The position numbers were made by a program, and so were the translations under genes. Positions 8,257-16,706 of a stretch of DNA of 64,000 nucleotides are shown here, in pieces; positions within the stretch are counted from its first letter, which is position 1; each line of letters begins with the position of its first letter. Under the pieces are notes generated by a model. The model saw nothing but the letters and a program-made list of their open reading frames with translations, did not search any database and had not been told where the DNA came from. Origin of the DNA: Ewingella americana ATCC 33852 (GTDB taxonomy: Bacteria > Pseudomonadota > Gammaproteobacteria > Enterobacterales > Enterobacteriaceae); contig NZ_JMPJ01000065.1 of the NCBI RefSeq assembly GCF_000735345.1, positions 248,001-312,000 on the forward strand, written 5' to 3'.

Positions 8257-9947
8257 GCCGCGCTGATCATGATTTCAATCAGGTTCGGCAATCCGCTGGC
8301 GATAGCCGCTTCGATAGCCGGAGCGATATCACCGCTGTGGCGGATTTGGCGTGCAGGCAGGCCCATTGAAGCCGCCAAAGCCTGATAATCCACCGCCGGG
8401 TCGACCAGATCCATCGCGATAAAGGTGTTGGTTTTGGCCGAAGAGTAATCCTTCTGCGAACGCATAAAGTTCTTCAACACATTGTATTCACGGTTATTCA
8501 TCACGATGAAAGTCACCGGCAGCTTCTCATGGGCCGCGGTCCACAGCGCCTGTGGTGAGTACATCGCCGCCCCGTCGCCCACCAGACAGACTACCGGCGC
8601 TCTGCCCAAGCCAAGGGAGAAACCTACCGAGGCGGGCATACCCCAGCCTAATCCGCCGCCGCGCAGGAAGGCGTATTGGTCAGCCCTGTCACTCGACAGG
8701 AATTTGCGCACGCTGGAAGAAGTCGCAATGGCCTCGTCGACAATCGCCACGTCGGGTCCAATGGCGCGAGTAGCCTCAAAGGCGGCGACCAGCGGCGTGA
8801 TGTCCGACAGCAGATGCTGCTCTTTCGCCAGCGATTCCCAGTAAGTGCGCCCGGTTTGATAGTCGCGCTGCGCTTGGGCAAAACGCCGTTGGTAAGCTTC
8901 GCGCTGGGCCTGCGTGGCCTGTTTCAGCTCCGGCAATAACACCTCGAGCGACGCCTTAATATCCCCCATGACCGACAGGCCGCTGCTGTAAGTGCGCCCC
9001 AAATCATTCACATCGGCGGAGAGCTGGAACAGCTGGCATCCGGCCGGAATGGCGCTGCCTTCGGTGTACAAAATGGTGATCAGCGACTTGCCGCCAAGAG
9101 CAAAAATGGCGTCGTACTGGCTCAGCGCCTGCGCGATGTCGGTGGCCCGCGTCGGCAGGTTGCCGCGCCATAGCGGGTGGGAGGTTGGGTAAGGAATACG
9201 CGACGGCCACGAGGAGCCATACACATCCGCCGCCAGCATCTCTGCCAGCGCCACGGTGGCGGCAGCCGCCTTGCTTGGGTGAATTTCATCGCCAGCAATA
9301 ATGGCAATTTTACCCGGCGCGAAGGCCGCCAGCTTGCTGGCCAGCAGAGGCAGCGAGCCCGCCACGGCCTGCCGGTCGATATGCGAAGGAGCGTCGGTGC
9401 CAATGGTGCTCATCTCTTCCATCACGTCCATCGGCAGGGAGAGAAACACCGGGCCGCGCGGCGCGGCGTCGGCATCGTGGAAGGCGCGGCGGATGAGGAT
9501 CGGCAGCTGTGACGGGTTAGTCACCTCTTTCGCCCATTTCACCGCCGGGGCGGCAATGCTGACTAAATCGCCGTAGAGCAAGGGGTCGGTGATGCTGTGG
9601 CGCGAGTCCTGCTGGCCCGCCGTCACCACCAGCGGCGTTTGTGAAACGCTGGAATTAAGCAGATTGCCCATGCCGTGCCCAAGGCCACCGGCAGTGTGCA
9701 AATTGAGAAAGCCGGGCTTGCCCGCCGCCTGCGCATAGCCATCGGCCATGGCCACCGCGCTCGCCTCCTGCAAAGCCAAAACATAGTGAATTTCAGGCTT
9801 ACGCAGCAGGGCGTCCATCAAGGGCAACTCGGTGGTGCCGGGGTTGCCAAAAATGTACTCTACTCCTTCACTTTCAAGCACTTCCAGCAAGACATCTGCG
9901 CCACGTCTGGCATTCGTTTGGTCAAGCTTAACAATTGAGTTAGACAC
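8253..9947 (-). CDS. benzoylformate decarboxylase-like ThDP enzyme
   Basis: 564 residues. It resembles bacterial benzoylformate decarboxylases (MdlC) more than acetolactate synthases: the ThDP-activating Glu lies in LALQEASAVAMADGYAQAA, followed by NLHTAGGLGHGMGNL, which keeps the active-site His region of that family. The C-terminal GDGAAMYSPQALWTAA and VIMNNREY form the diphosphate/metal site. It should decarboxylate a 2-keto acid to an aldehyde. I chose GTG at 9947 because GGAGAG lies 7 nt upstream; an ATG 111 bp earlier would add an unlike leader. No mandelate genes are nearby. Instead it is divergent from an aldo-keto reductase, and an MFS importer and an acid-sugar dehydratase follow. 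I infer that its substrate is a 2-keto-3-deoxy sugar acid. The substrate is unproven. Confidence 0.85.
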   Translation of the reverse strand: MSNSIVKLDQTNARRGADVLLEVLESEGVEYIFGNPGTTELPLMDALLRKPEIHYVLALQEASAVAMADGYAQAAGKPGFLNLHTAGGLGHGMGNLLNSSVSQTPLVVTAGQQDSRHSITDPLLYGDLVSIAAPAVKWAKEVTNPSQLPILIRRAFHDADAAPRGPVFLSLPMDVMEEMSTIGTDAPSHIDRQAVAGSLPLLASKLAAFAPGKIAIIAGDEIHPSKAAAATVALAEMLAADVYGSSWPSRIPYPTSHPLWRGNLPTRATDIAQALSQYDAIFALGGKSLITILYTEGSAIPAGCQLFQLSADVNDLGRTYSSGLSVMGDIKASLEVLLPELKQATQAQREAYQRRFAQAQRDYQTGRTYWESLAKEQHLLSDITPLVAAFEATRAIGPDVAIVDEAIATSSSVRKFLSSDRADQYAFLRGGGLGWGMPASVGFSLGLGRAPVVCLVGDGAAMYSPQALWTAAHEKLPVTFIVMNNREYNVLKNFMRSQKDYSSAKTNTFIAMDLVDPAVDYQALAASMGLPARQIRHSGDIAPAIEAAIASGLPNLIEIMISAA

Positions 9948-10055
9948 GATGAAGCTCTCCGGCGGTGTTGGCCTACCGGGCACAATACCCGATACCTTGC
10001 TCAAAAGAGTAGCTCCGCTCTCCTCTCCCTTTCCAATGCTAAATATGGCGAACTC

Positions 10056-10073
10056 CATACCCTTTTAGGTATG
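10056..10073. promoter_or_regulatory. inverted repeat between decarboxylase and reductase genes
   Basis: Arms CATACC and GGTATG are separated by 6 nt in the divergent promoter region between the decarboxylase (start 9947) and gpr (start 10226). It is a candidate operator; no regulator can be assigned. Confidence 0.35.
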
Positions 10074-10225
10074 AGATTTGCGGCGTGAAACCATTCATCT
10101 GCCGGATAGATACCTGCAATCTATACAATGAATTTCAAAGATAAAATCCGCTTTGCCATAATCCTCATCCTTTGTTTTGCCTCTTCGGCTGATACCTACA
10201 CTCCAGAACTTCGTGAGGAAATATC

Positions 10226-11257
10226 ATGAATTACCTTGCTTCCCCCTCTCGCTACGACAGCATGCAATACCGTAAAACCGGCACGAGCGGGCTGGTCTTG
10301 CCTTTGATCTCTTTGGGCCTGTGGCAGAATTTCGGCGGAGTCGATAATTTTGAAAATGGCCGCGCCGTGCTGCGTCACGCCTTTGATAACGGCATTACCC
10401 ACTTTGATTTAGCCAACAACTACGGGCCACCGGCAGGCTCGGCGGAACAGAATTTTGGCCGCTGGATGGCGAGTGACTTCAAGCCTTACCGCGATGAGTT
10501 GATCATCTCCACCAAGGCCGGATGGGACATGTGGCCCGGCCCTTACGGCGGCCCGACCGGCACGCGTAAACACCTGATTGCCAGCTGTAACAACAGCTTG
10601 CGCAGCATGGGACTGGATTACGTGGATATCTTCTACAGCCACCGCGTGGATGCCAATACGCCACTGGAAGAGACCATGGGCGCGCTGGTGCAGCTGCACC
10701 GTCAGGGCAAGGCGCTGTACGTGGGGATTTCCTCTTACTCGCCGGAGTTAACCCGACAGGCCGCCAAGATCCTGGCCGATGAGAAGGTGCCGCTATTCAT
10801 TCACCAGCCCAATTACTCGATGCTTAACCGCAGCATTGAAAACGGCCTGTTGGACGTGCTGAGTGATATCGGCAGCGGCTGTATCGCCTTCTCGCCTTTG
10901 GCGCAGGGGATGCTGACCTCGAAGTATCTGAACGGTGTTCCGGCAGGTGCTCGCGCCGACGCCGAGAACTCAGTGATGGCGAAAATGCTCAATGAGCAGA
11001 ATCTGGCAAACATTCGCGCGCTGAATGAAATCGCCGAAGGCCGTGGCCAGACGCTGGCGCAAATGGCGATTGCCTGGGCGCTGCGTGACCCACGCGTTAC
11101 CTCGGCGCTGATTGGCGCACGCAACGTTGAGCAGTTGAGCGACTCGCTGAAGTCCTTGAACAATCTGGAATTCTCCGCCGAAGAGCTGGCGAATATCGAT
11201 AAATACGCCAAAGAGGGCGATGTCGACCTGTGGCGCGTCTCTTCACAAATTAAGTAA
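10226..11257 (+). CDS. gpr: aldo-keto reductase Gpr (L-glyceraldehyde 3-phosphate reductase)
   Basis: 343 residues, strongly like E. coli YghZ/Gpr, which reduces L-glyceraldehyde 3-phosphate and other aldehydes with NADPH. Visible motifs are SLGLW, THFDLANNYGPPAGSAE (catalytic Asp and Tyr), STKAGWDMWPGPYG (Lys), FYSHRVD (His) and the NADPH-binding end VTSALIGAR. The start ATG at 10226 has GAGGAAATATC upstream. It has its own terminator, so it is transcribed apart from the next gene. It is divergent from the decarboxylase. In this context it could reduce the aldehyde made by that enzyme, although the family is also a general detoxifier of aldehydes. Confidence 0.9.
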   Translation: MNYLASPSRYDSMQYRKTGTSGLVLPLISLGLWQNFGGVDNFENGRAVLRHAFDNGITHFDLANNYGPPAGSAEQNFGRWMASDFKPYRDELIISTKAGWDMWPGPYGGPTGTRKHLIASCNNSLRSMGLDYVDIFYSHRVDANTPLEETMGALVQLHRQGKALYVGISSYSPELTRQAAKILADEKVPLFIHQPNYSMLNRSIENGLLDVLSDIGSGCIAFSPLAQGMLTSKYLNGVPAGARADAENSVMAKMLNEQNLANIRALNEIAEGRGQTLAQMAIAWALRDPRVTSALIGARNVEQLSDSLKSLNNLEFSAEELANIDKYAKEGDVDLWRVSSQIK

Positions 11258-11276
11258 ATGCCCAGCTAAACGCCAA

Positions 11277-11313
11277 GTCCCTGAAATCTCGGTTTCAGGG
11301 GCTTTTTTGTTTT
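11277..11313 (+). terminator. terminator of gpr
   Basis: Arms CCCTGAAA (11279-11286) and TTTCAGGG (11293-11300), followed by GCTTTTTTGTTTT. Confidence 0.9.
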
Positions 11314-11404
11314 CAGCTCGCCACTAAATTTCTGCTAAATCCTTTCAGCTCTAAATCTGCAACTTTGCTCGTTGATCCGCAAATTAACTGTGTTCATTAT
11401 TCGA

Positions 11405-11432
11405 ACTTGTATGCAAGTACCTCACATACAAG
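11405..11432. promoter_or_regulatory. GntR-type operator upstream of the MFS gene
   Basis: Two overlapping symmetric elements: ACTTG-TATG-CAAGT (11405-11418), and CTTGTATG (11406-11413) facing CATACAAG (11425-11432). The half-site ACTTG[T/C]AT recurs upstream of the gntR gene at 14058. The site lies 42 bp before the MFS start. Confidence 0.6.
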
Positions 11433-11473
11433 ATTTGGATCAATTAAGAATCCTAAAAATAAGGGTAATGAAC

Positions 11474-12814
11474 ATGCAACTTGCTGATTCTTCCATGGAA
11501 AAACAGGTTATTAGAAAACTCTCCTGGCGGCTGCTGCCGATTCTGGTCGCCGGGTACCTCATCGCAATTATCGACCGCGCCAACATAGGTATCGCGGCCC
11601 TGACCATGAATGCCGACATCGGGCTGACGGCGGCGACCTTTGGGCTGGCGGCCGGGATGTTCTTTATCCCATACATCCTGCTTGAGCTGCCTTCCAATCT
11701 GGCGCTGGAGAAGGTCGGCGCGCGCTGGTGGATAGCCCGCATTATGTTCACTTGGGGGATCATTTCTGGCGCTCATATGTTCGTCTGGAATGACAACAGC
11801 CTGTACGTGATGCGCGCCCTGCTGGGTGCGGCAGAAGCTGGGTTCTTCCCCGGCATCGTGTTCTACCTGACACTCTGGTTCCCAGCGGCGTGGCGCGGGC
11901 GCATCGTCTCCTCCTTTATGGCCAGTATTCCGGTGGCGCTGATCATCGGCACGCCTATCTCCAGCATGCTGCTGGAAATGCATGGACTGCTGGGGCTGAA
12001 AGGCTGGCAGTGGATGTTCTTGCTGGAAGCGATACCGGCCATTGCGCTAGCCTTTGTGGTGCTGTTCGCCTTGCCGAATCGCCCCGAAGACGCCACATTT
12101 TTAGCCGCAGATGAAAAGCAATGGCTGCTGACCACGCTGGCGGCAGAGCGCAACCTGCTGCCGCCGCGTAAACACGGTAACTTGCTGAAAATGCTGTGTA
12201 GTACGCGCGTTTTGCTGTTCTGTCTGGCCTATTACGGGCTGACCAACTTGAACGGCGCGATCAGCACTTTCCTGCCAAGTATTGTGAGCGAAACCGGCCT
12301 GAGCCATATCCAGACGGGCTTCGTCACCATCATTCCTTATGTGTTTGGGCTGGCGGGTATTCTGTTACTCGGCAAGCTTTCTGACCGCCCCGGCTCACGA
12401 CTGTTAGCCAACTATCTGGCGCTGTTTATTTCCATGTTTGGCCTACTGGGCGCGGGTTACTTCAGCGAACCGCTGGTGCGCATGACCTTCCTGTGCGGCG
12501 CGGCGTTCGGCTTCTTCGGCGCAATGCCGGTGTTCTGGTCGCTGCCTTCACAGTTCCTTTCGGCCTCGGTTGCGGCGGGCGGTATCGCGATGATCAACTC
12601 ACTCGGCAACCTTTCCAGCGTGATCAACCCGTGGATCATCGGCACCATCCGCGACAAAACCGGCAACTACAACGCAGGGTTCTTCTGGCTGGCAGCCATG
12701 GCGCTGCTCTCCGTGCTGACCCTCACCCTGATTTTCCGCCTGTGGAAAACCCCTTCCCAGCGCGATGAAAGCCCCAACGCTGAAAAATTGAAAAGTCCAA
12801 AAGGAGTCTGTTGA
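11474..12814 (+). CDS. MFS sugar-acid/organic-anion importer (ACS family)
   Basis: 446 residues with about twelve membrane segments. The N-terminal RKLSWRLLPILVAGYLIAII followed by DRANIG, and the loop ELPSNLALEKVGARWWIARI, are typical of the anion:cation symporter family, which takes up glucarate, galactonate, rhamnonate or tartrate. I chose ATG 11474 because AAGGG lies 8 nt upstream; another ATG 6 bp earlier is too close to that site. The stop overlaps the start of the dehydratase gene by one base, so the two are co-transcribed. A GntR-like operator lies in the leader. The pairing with a rhamnonate-dehydratase-like enzyme parallels rhmT-rhmD in E. coli. Confidence 0.88.
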   Translation: MQLADSSMEKQVIRKLSWRLLPILVAGYLIAIIDRANIGIAALTMNADIGLTAATFGLAAGMFFIPYILLELPSNLALEKVGARWWIARIMFTWGIISGAHMFVWNDNSLYVMRALLGAAEAGFFPGIVFYLTLWFPAAWRGRIVSSFMASIPVALIIGTPISSMLLEMHGLLGLKGWQWMFLLEAIPAIALAFVVLFALPNRPEDATFLAADEKQWLLTTLAAERNLLPPRKHGNLLKMLCSTRVLLFCLAYYGLTNLNGAISTFLPSIVSETGLSHIQTGFVTIIPYVFGLAGILLLGKLSDRPGSRLLANYLALFISMFGLLGAGYFSEPLVRMTFLCGAAFGFFGAMPVFWSLPSQFLSASVAAGGIAMINSLGNLSSVINPWIIGTIRDKTGNYNAGFFWLAAMALLSVLTLTLIFRLWKTPSQRDESPNAEKLKSPKGVC

Positions 12815-14007
12815 TGAAGATTATTGATGTGCGTTTGCGCCAGCTTGAGGGCGTCTTACCCACAGAAGGCCCAATCTGGGAGGAGCGGCTGGCCCGCCCG
12901 CTGGATATCTATGCCGACTACCGCGTGCGCGATGACCACGAGGGAGGCGAGCAGCTTAAAGACGGCTTTGCTATTAGCACTGTTTATCTGGAGATCGCAA
13001 CGGATGAAGGCGTCGACGGGCTGGCTGGGCCGATTCCGCGCTCTATTGCCTCGATCATCGCCAGCCACCTGCGCCGCCTGCTGATCGGCCAAGATCCGCG
13101 AGACAGCGAGCGCCTGTGGGACCAGATGCATCGCGCGCTGGTGCATGGCCGTCAGGGTGAAGCAATGATGGCGATAAGCACCGTCGACTGCGCGCTGTGG
13201 GACCTGCGCGCCAAGTGGATGCAGCAGCCGGTGTATCGCCTGCTCGGCGGATCGGCGCGAGAAAGCATTCCGGTTTACGCCTCGATGCTTGGCTTCTCGG
13301 TGCAAGATCTCGGGCTGGTGCGCGAACGCGCGCAATACTACAAATCGCTGGGTTATTGCGGGCAGAAATGGTTCTTCCGCCACGGCAGCATGAGCGGCCG
13401 CGAAGGGCTGAAGCAGAACATTGAGCTAGTCAAAACGCTGCGCGACGCGGTGGGGGAAGACTATGATCTGATGTTCGACTGCTGGCAGTCGATGGATGTC
13501 ACTTACGTGATGGAGCTGGCGCAGGCTATCGAGCAGTATCGCCCGCGCTGGCTGGAAGAGTGCGTGATGGCCGACCGCCTCGACAGCATGCGCCGCCTGA
13601 AAGACAAACTGACTATCCCGATGGCCGGTGCCGAGCATGAGTATACGCGCTGGGGCTTCAAACGCTTTTTCGACGCTCAGGTGCTGGACATCATCCAACC
13701 TGACATTTACTGGTGCGGCGGGCTGTCCGAGACGCTGAAAATCGCCGCAGCGGCCACCATGCATGACCTACAGGTGGTGCCGCACGGCCATTCGACCATC
13801 GCCACGGCGCATTTCACCGTCACCCAATCGCCAATTCACACCCCATTCCAAGAGTATTTGGTTAAATGGAATGACATCCACCAGCACTTCCTGCAAGCGC
13901 CATTGGTGCCGGAAAATGGTGTGATTCAGGTGCCGGAAACGCCGGGGATAGGCATGGCGCTGAACCGTGAGAATATTCACAAAGAGACGCTGATTTTCAC
14001 CGTCTAA
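12814..14007 (+). CDS. enolase-superfamily acid-sugar dehydratase (L-rhamnonate dehydratase-like)
   Basis: 397 residues. It fits the mandelate racemase subgroup: metal ligands Asp222 (FDCWQS), Glu248 or Glu249 (LEECVM) and Glu274 (GAEHEYTRWGF), spaced about 26 residues apart, and His324 in VVPHGHS as the probable general base. The phrase GQKWFFRHG and the end of the barrel (DIIQPDIYWCGGLSE) closely resemble L-rhamnonate dehydratase. Such enzymes convert a sugar acid to its 2-keto-3-deoxy acid. The start ATG has AAGGAG 8 nt upstream and overlaps the importer stop. No 2-keto-3-deoxy-rhamnonate aldolase gene (rhmA-like) is in the locus; a benzoylformate-decarboxylase-like gene is. The substrate could be rhamnonate, lyxonate, mannonate or another acid. 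Confidence 0.85.
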   Translation: MKIIDVRLRQLEGVLPTEGPIWEERLARPLDIYADYRVRDDHEGGEQLKDGFAISTVYLEIATDEGVDGLAGPIPRSIASIIASHLRRLLIGQDPRDSERLWDQMHRALVHGRQGEAMMAISTVDCALWDLRAKWMQQPVYRLLGGSARESIPVYASMLGFSVQDLGLVRERAQYYKSLGYCGQKWFFRHGSMSGREGLKQNIELVKTLRDAVGEDYDLMFDCWQSMDVTYVMELAQAIEQYRPRWLEECVMADRLDSMRRLKDKLTIPMAGAEHEYTRWGFKRFFDAQVLDIIQPDIYWCGGLSETLKIAAAATMHDLQVVPHGHSTIATAHFTVTQSPIHTPFQEYLVKWNDIHQHFLQAPLVPENGVIQVPETPGIGMALNRENIHKETLIFTV

Positions 14008-14057
14008 TCGGGCCTGTGGGCGGTAGCTGGCGCTAGCGCCCACATTGGCCGGGGTAA

Positions 14058-14086
14058 ACTTGCATATAAGAAGCAAGCATGTAAGT
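14058..14086. promoter_or_regulatory. probable GntR autoregulatory operator
   Basis: ACTTGCAT (14058-14065) faces ATGTAAGT (14079-14086), matching at 7 of 8 positions, with a 13-nt spacer. It shares the half-site seen before the MFS gene and lies about 44 bp before the gntR start. Confidence 0.5.
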
Positions 14087-14129
14087 ATTTCTTCCTCTTC
14101 GGATTCTTGTTGTAAAGGCACACCACGTC

Positions 14130-14807
14130 ATGAGTACAGGGAAAAGCGCCGCCAGTTGGACCATGAAAAAAATCGTTCGCCCGCAGTCGCTAGCCCTCAG
14201 GATGGCGGACCAAATTCGCGAGCTGATCGTCAATGGTGAAATTGAATTAGGCACGCTGATTTCCGAAAACGACATCGCCAGCAAGCTGCAAGTGAGCCGC
14301 ACCCCAGTGCGCGAAGCCCTGCAAAAGCTGGAAACCGAGCGTCTGGTACAAATCATCCCGCAGCGCGGCACCTACGTTTTCCAGTTCAATGAACAAGAGA
14401 TGCAGCAAACCTGCAAAATGCGCGAGATTTTAGAGTCCGGCGCCTTGGGTATTGCGCTGGCGCGTGACCGCGAGGGCTTAATTGCCGCGCTGGAGAAGCA
14501 GCTTAAGCTCGGCAACAAAGCGCTAAATGGCGACCCTGACAGCTTCCGCGCCGCCGATGCTGGCTTCCACATGGCTTTGATCGAGTTCAGCCAGAATCAG
14601 GAACTGATTTACGCCTACCACAACATCATCAATCGCATTCGCGCCCTGCTCAATCGCCTCGCCAGAACCACCGAGGAGTTATCGGGTTCGCAAAAAGATC
14701 ATGAGGATTTCGTCGCCATGCTGCGCGAAGGGCGAGACACCGACGCCGAGCAGCACCTGCGCTGGCACGTCGGCGGCCTGCTGCGGATGTTCCAGCAGAA
14801 GTACTGA
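14130..14807 (+). CDS. GntR/FCD family transcriptional regulator
   Basis: 225 residues. An N-terminal GntR winged helix (LGTLISENDIASKLQVSRTP, then VREALQKLE, about residues 35-75) is followed by an all-helical FCD effector domain with the metal/ligand histidines in DAGFHMAL and a late Arg-Trp-His. FCD regulators usually repress sugar-acid catabolism until the acid binds. Start: ATG 14130 with AAAGG about 11 nt upstream; ATG 14163 is an alternative. It lies downstream of the importer and dehydratase with its own operator-like leader, so I infer it controls the locus 8253-14007. Confidence 0.9.
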   Translation: MSTGKSAASWTMKKIVRPQSLALRMADQIRELIVNGEIELGTLISENDIASKLQVSRTPVREALQKLETERLVQIIPQRGTYVFQFNEQEMQQTCKMREILESGALGIALARDREGLIAALEKQLKLGNKALNGDPDSFRAADAGFHMALIEFSQNQELIYAYHNIINRIRALLNRLARTTEELSGSQKDHEDFVAMLREGRDTDAEQHLRWHVGGLLRMFQQKY

Positions 14808-14815
14808 GGCTAGCC

Positions 14816-15790
14816 TCAGCTCACCCCGGCCAGCAGCTGGCTGTAGCGGGCGATGTCCACATTGCCGCCGCTGATGATCACCCCAACTCGTTTACCTGCA
14901 AGCTGCTGCTTCACCGTGCGTGCGGCGGCGTGGCCCAGACAGCCGGTCGGCTCCACCACCATCTTCATGCGTTCGGCGAAGAAATGCATAGATTGCACCA
15001 GCTGTTCATCGGTCACGGTCAAAATGTCGTCCACGTTGCGACGGATAATTTCAAAGTTTTGCAGGCCCAGTTGCTGGGTCTGCACCCCATCGGCAATGGT
15101 TTTCGGCGTTTCAATCTTCACCAGCTTGCCGCTGCGAAACGACTGCTGGCCGTCATTGCCCGCCAGCGGTTCGACCCCGTAAACCTGGCAATTTGGCGAC
15201 AGCGCCCGCGCAGCCAGCGCCGAGCCGGAGAGCAGACCGCCGCCGCCCAGACAGACAAACAGCGCGTCCAGCTCGCCCACTTCCTCGAACAGCTCTTTGG
15301 CCGCCGTGCCCTGCCCGGCAATGATATGCGGATGGTCATAAGGCGGGATCAGCGTCAGGCCGTGCTTTTGCGCCAGATCGCGACCGATCTGCTCGCGATC
15401 TTCGGTGTAACGGTCAAACAGCACCACTTTGCCGCCATAGCCTTCGGTGGCGGCAATTTTGGCCTGCGGCGCGTCTTTAGGCATCAAAATGGTGGCTGGG
15501 ATCCCGAGCGTTCTGGCGCACAGCGCGATGGCCTGCGCGTGGTTGCCCGATGAGAACGCCACCACGCCCGCCCGCTTCTGCTCCTCGCTAAACTGCAGCA
15601 GGGCGTTCATCGCGCCACGGAATTTGAAAGCGCCCATGTGCTGGTAGTTTTCACATTTGAAGAACAGCTCGGCCCCCAGCTCTTCATCGGCGGTGCGCGA
15701 TGTCATCACCGGCGTTTTTCTCGCATAGGGTTCAATACGAACCGCTGCGGCGGCAACATCAGCATAAACAGGCAAGGCAACATCACTCAT
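14816..15790 (-). CDS. PLP-dependent serine/threonine dehydratase or 3-hydroxyaspartate ammonia-lyase
   Basis: 324 residues of the fold-type II PLP family. The cofactor lysine lies in GAFKFRGA, the substrate loop in SSGNHAQA, and the phosphate-binding glycine loop in CLGGGGLLSG. Length matches single-domain members (threo-3-hydroxyaspartate ammonia-lyase, serine racemase, catabolic threonine dehydratase); there is no C-terminal ACT domain. The reaction should be deamination of a 3-hydroxy amino acid to a keto acid plus ammonia. The start is ATG 15790; a TTG 9 bp upstream is also in frame. It is divergent from a DauR-like regulator with a small inverted repeat in between. The exact substrate is open. 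Confidence 0.87.
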   Translation of the reverse strand: MSDVALPVYADVAAAAVRIEPYARKTPVMTSRTADEELGAELFFKCENYQHMGAFKFRGAMNALLQFSEEQKRAGVVAFSSGNHAQAIALCARTLGIPATILMPKDAPQAKIAATEGYGGKVVLFDRYTEDREQIGRDLAQKHGLTLIPPYDHPHIIAGQGTAAKELFEEVGELDALFVCLGGGGLLSGSALAARALSPNCQVYGVEPLAGNDGQQSFRSGKLVKIETPKTIADGVQTQQLGLQNFEIIRRNVDDILTVTDEQLVQSMHFFAERMKMVVEPTGCLGHAAARTVKQQLAGKRVGVIISGGNVDIARYSQLLAGVS

Positions 15791-15838
15791 TTTTCTCAAC
15801 CTAAGGTCAGCGGGGATGAAATGACAAAATATACAATA

Positions 15839-15853
15839 TTAGACATAACGTCT
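15839..15853. promoter_or_regulatory. inverted repeat in divergent promoter, candidate DauR-type operator
   Basis: TAGAC-ATAAC-GTCTA lies about 50 bp upstream of the dehydratase start and 85 bp upstream of the regulator start, in an AT-rich stretch. Assignment to the adjacent regulator is inference. Confidence 0.35.
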
Positions 15854-15938
15854 ATGTTTACATTCGGCGTGTTTGACGAAAAATCTAATTGTAGATAACT
15901 TATCAGCCCCAGCCAGCCCGCAAACCGAGAGAAAAATC

Positions 15939-16562
15939 ATGTCAGGATCGTCAGAGAAGTGGCTGCTCGACCAGCTCAACGCCGTCGCCGCAGGACTAGG
16001 AGAGACCTTTGCGCCCTTCGCCGAAGTGGTGCTGCACGATCTTCGCGACCCGCAGCATTCGATCATCGCGGTACACAATAATTTGTCCGGCAGGCAAGTT
16101 GGCGAACCCACCACCGAGATGGGACTGGCGCGTATTGCTTCACCCGATTACCCAAGCCTTATCACCAATTACGCCAATAAATTCGCTGACGGCAGGCCCG
16201 CCAAAAGCACTTCGATTGGCATTAAAGATCAGCAAGGTAAGTACATCGCCGCGCTCTGTATCAACGTGGATATGACGCTGTTTCGCGGCATGCAGAGCGC
16301 GCTGGCGCAGTTCACCAGCATCGCCACTGACAGCGTGACTGAAACGCTGGGCCCGGCAGGCACCGAGGCGATTCGGCAATACATCGACAAGTTTGCTGCT
16401 CGGCTGGCCTCCACGCCGCGCGCGCTGAAAACCGCCGAGCGCAAACTGCTGATGCGCGAGTTGCAGGAAAACGGCCTGCTGGAAGTGAAGAAATCGATGG
16501 ACACCGTGGCGCAGCATTTGGGCGTGTCGCGCGCGTCGATTTACCTTTATGCCAAAGAGTAG
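15939..16562 (+). CDS. DauR/YheO family transcriptional regulator
   Basis: 207 residues. The first two thirds form a YheO-like PAS sensor domain (FAEVVLHDLRDPQHSIIAVH then NNLSGRQVG), and the end is the DauR helix-turn-helix (VAQHLGVSRASIYLYAKE). Members respond to amino-acid-like ligands, for example D-arginine in Pseudomonas. I chose ATG 15939 because GAGAG lies 7 nt upstream; a TTG 66 bp earlier would add a non-conserved leader. It is divergent from the 3-hydroxy-amino-acid dehydratase, which is probably its target. Confidence 0.85.
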   Translation: MSGSSEKWLLDQLNAVAAGLGETFAPFAEVVLHDLRDPQHSIIAVHNNLSGRQVGEPTTEMGLARIASPDYPSLITNYANKFADGRPAKSTSIGIKDQQGKYIAALCINVDMTLFRGMQSALAQFTSIATDSVTETLGPAGTEAIRQYIDKFAARLASTPRALKTAERKLLMRELQENGLLEVKKSMDTVAQHLGVSRASIYLYAKE

Positions 16563-16680
16563 GTCAGTCGGGCTAACTGGCTGATTCGCCGAATTTTCGC
16601 CCCTCGTCGGCCTATGTCGCCAATGGAAAAACCCGTTGTCGTAAAAGCCACTAGCTGCAAGCCGCTCCCCGCTCTATCTT

Positions 16681-16701
16681 CCTCACAACGTTGTTGTGAG
16701 G
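16681..16701 (+). promoter_or_regulatory. hairpin that contains the mdtL Shine-Dalgarno
   Basis: Perfect 9-bp arms CCTCACAAC and GTTGTGAGG flank a 3-nt loop GTT. The 3' arm contains the GAGG ribosome-binding site, 5 nt before the ATG at 16707, so the folded leader would hide it. It could equally be a DNA operator. The structure is visible; the function is inferred. Confidence 0.6.
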
Positions 16702-16706
16702 TCACT

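Noticed and set aside
9948-10058. Longer N-terminus for the benzoylformate-decarboxylase-like gene
   Set aside because: The 37 extra residues do not resemble the family, and a GTG with GGAGAG 7 nt upstream fits the expected N-terminus.
11453-11983. 176-codon minus-strand frame within the MFS gene
   Set aside because: It is antisense to a strongly supported membrane transporter; charged low-complexity translation typical of a shadow frame.
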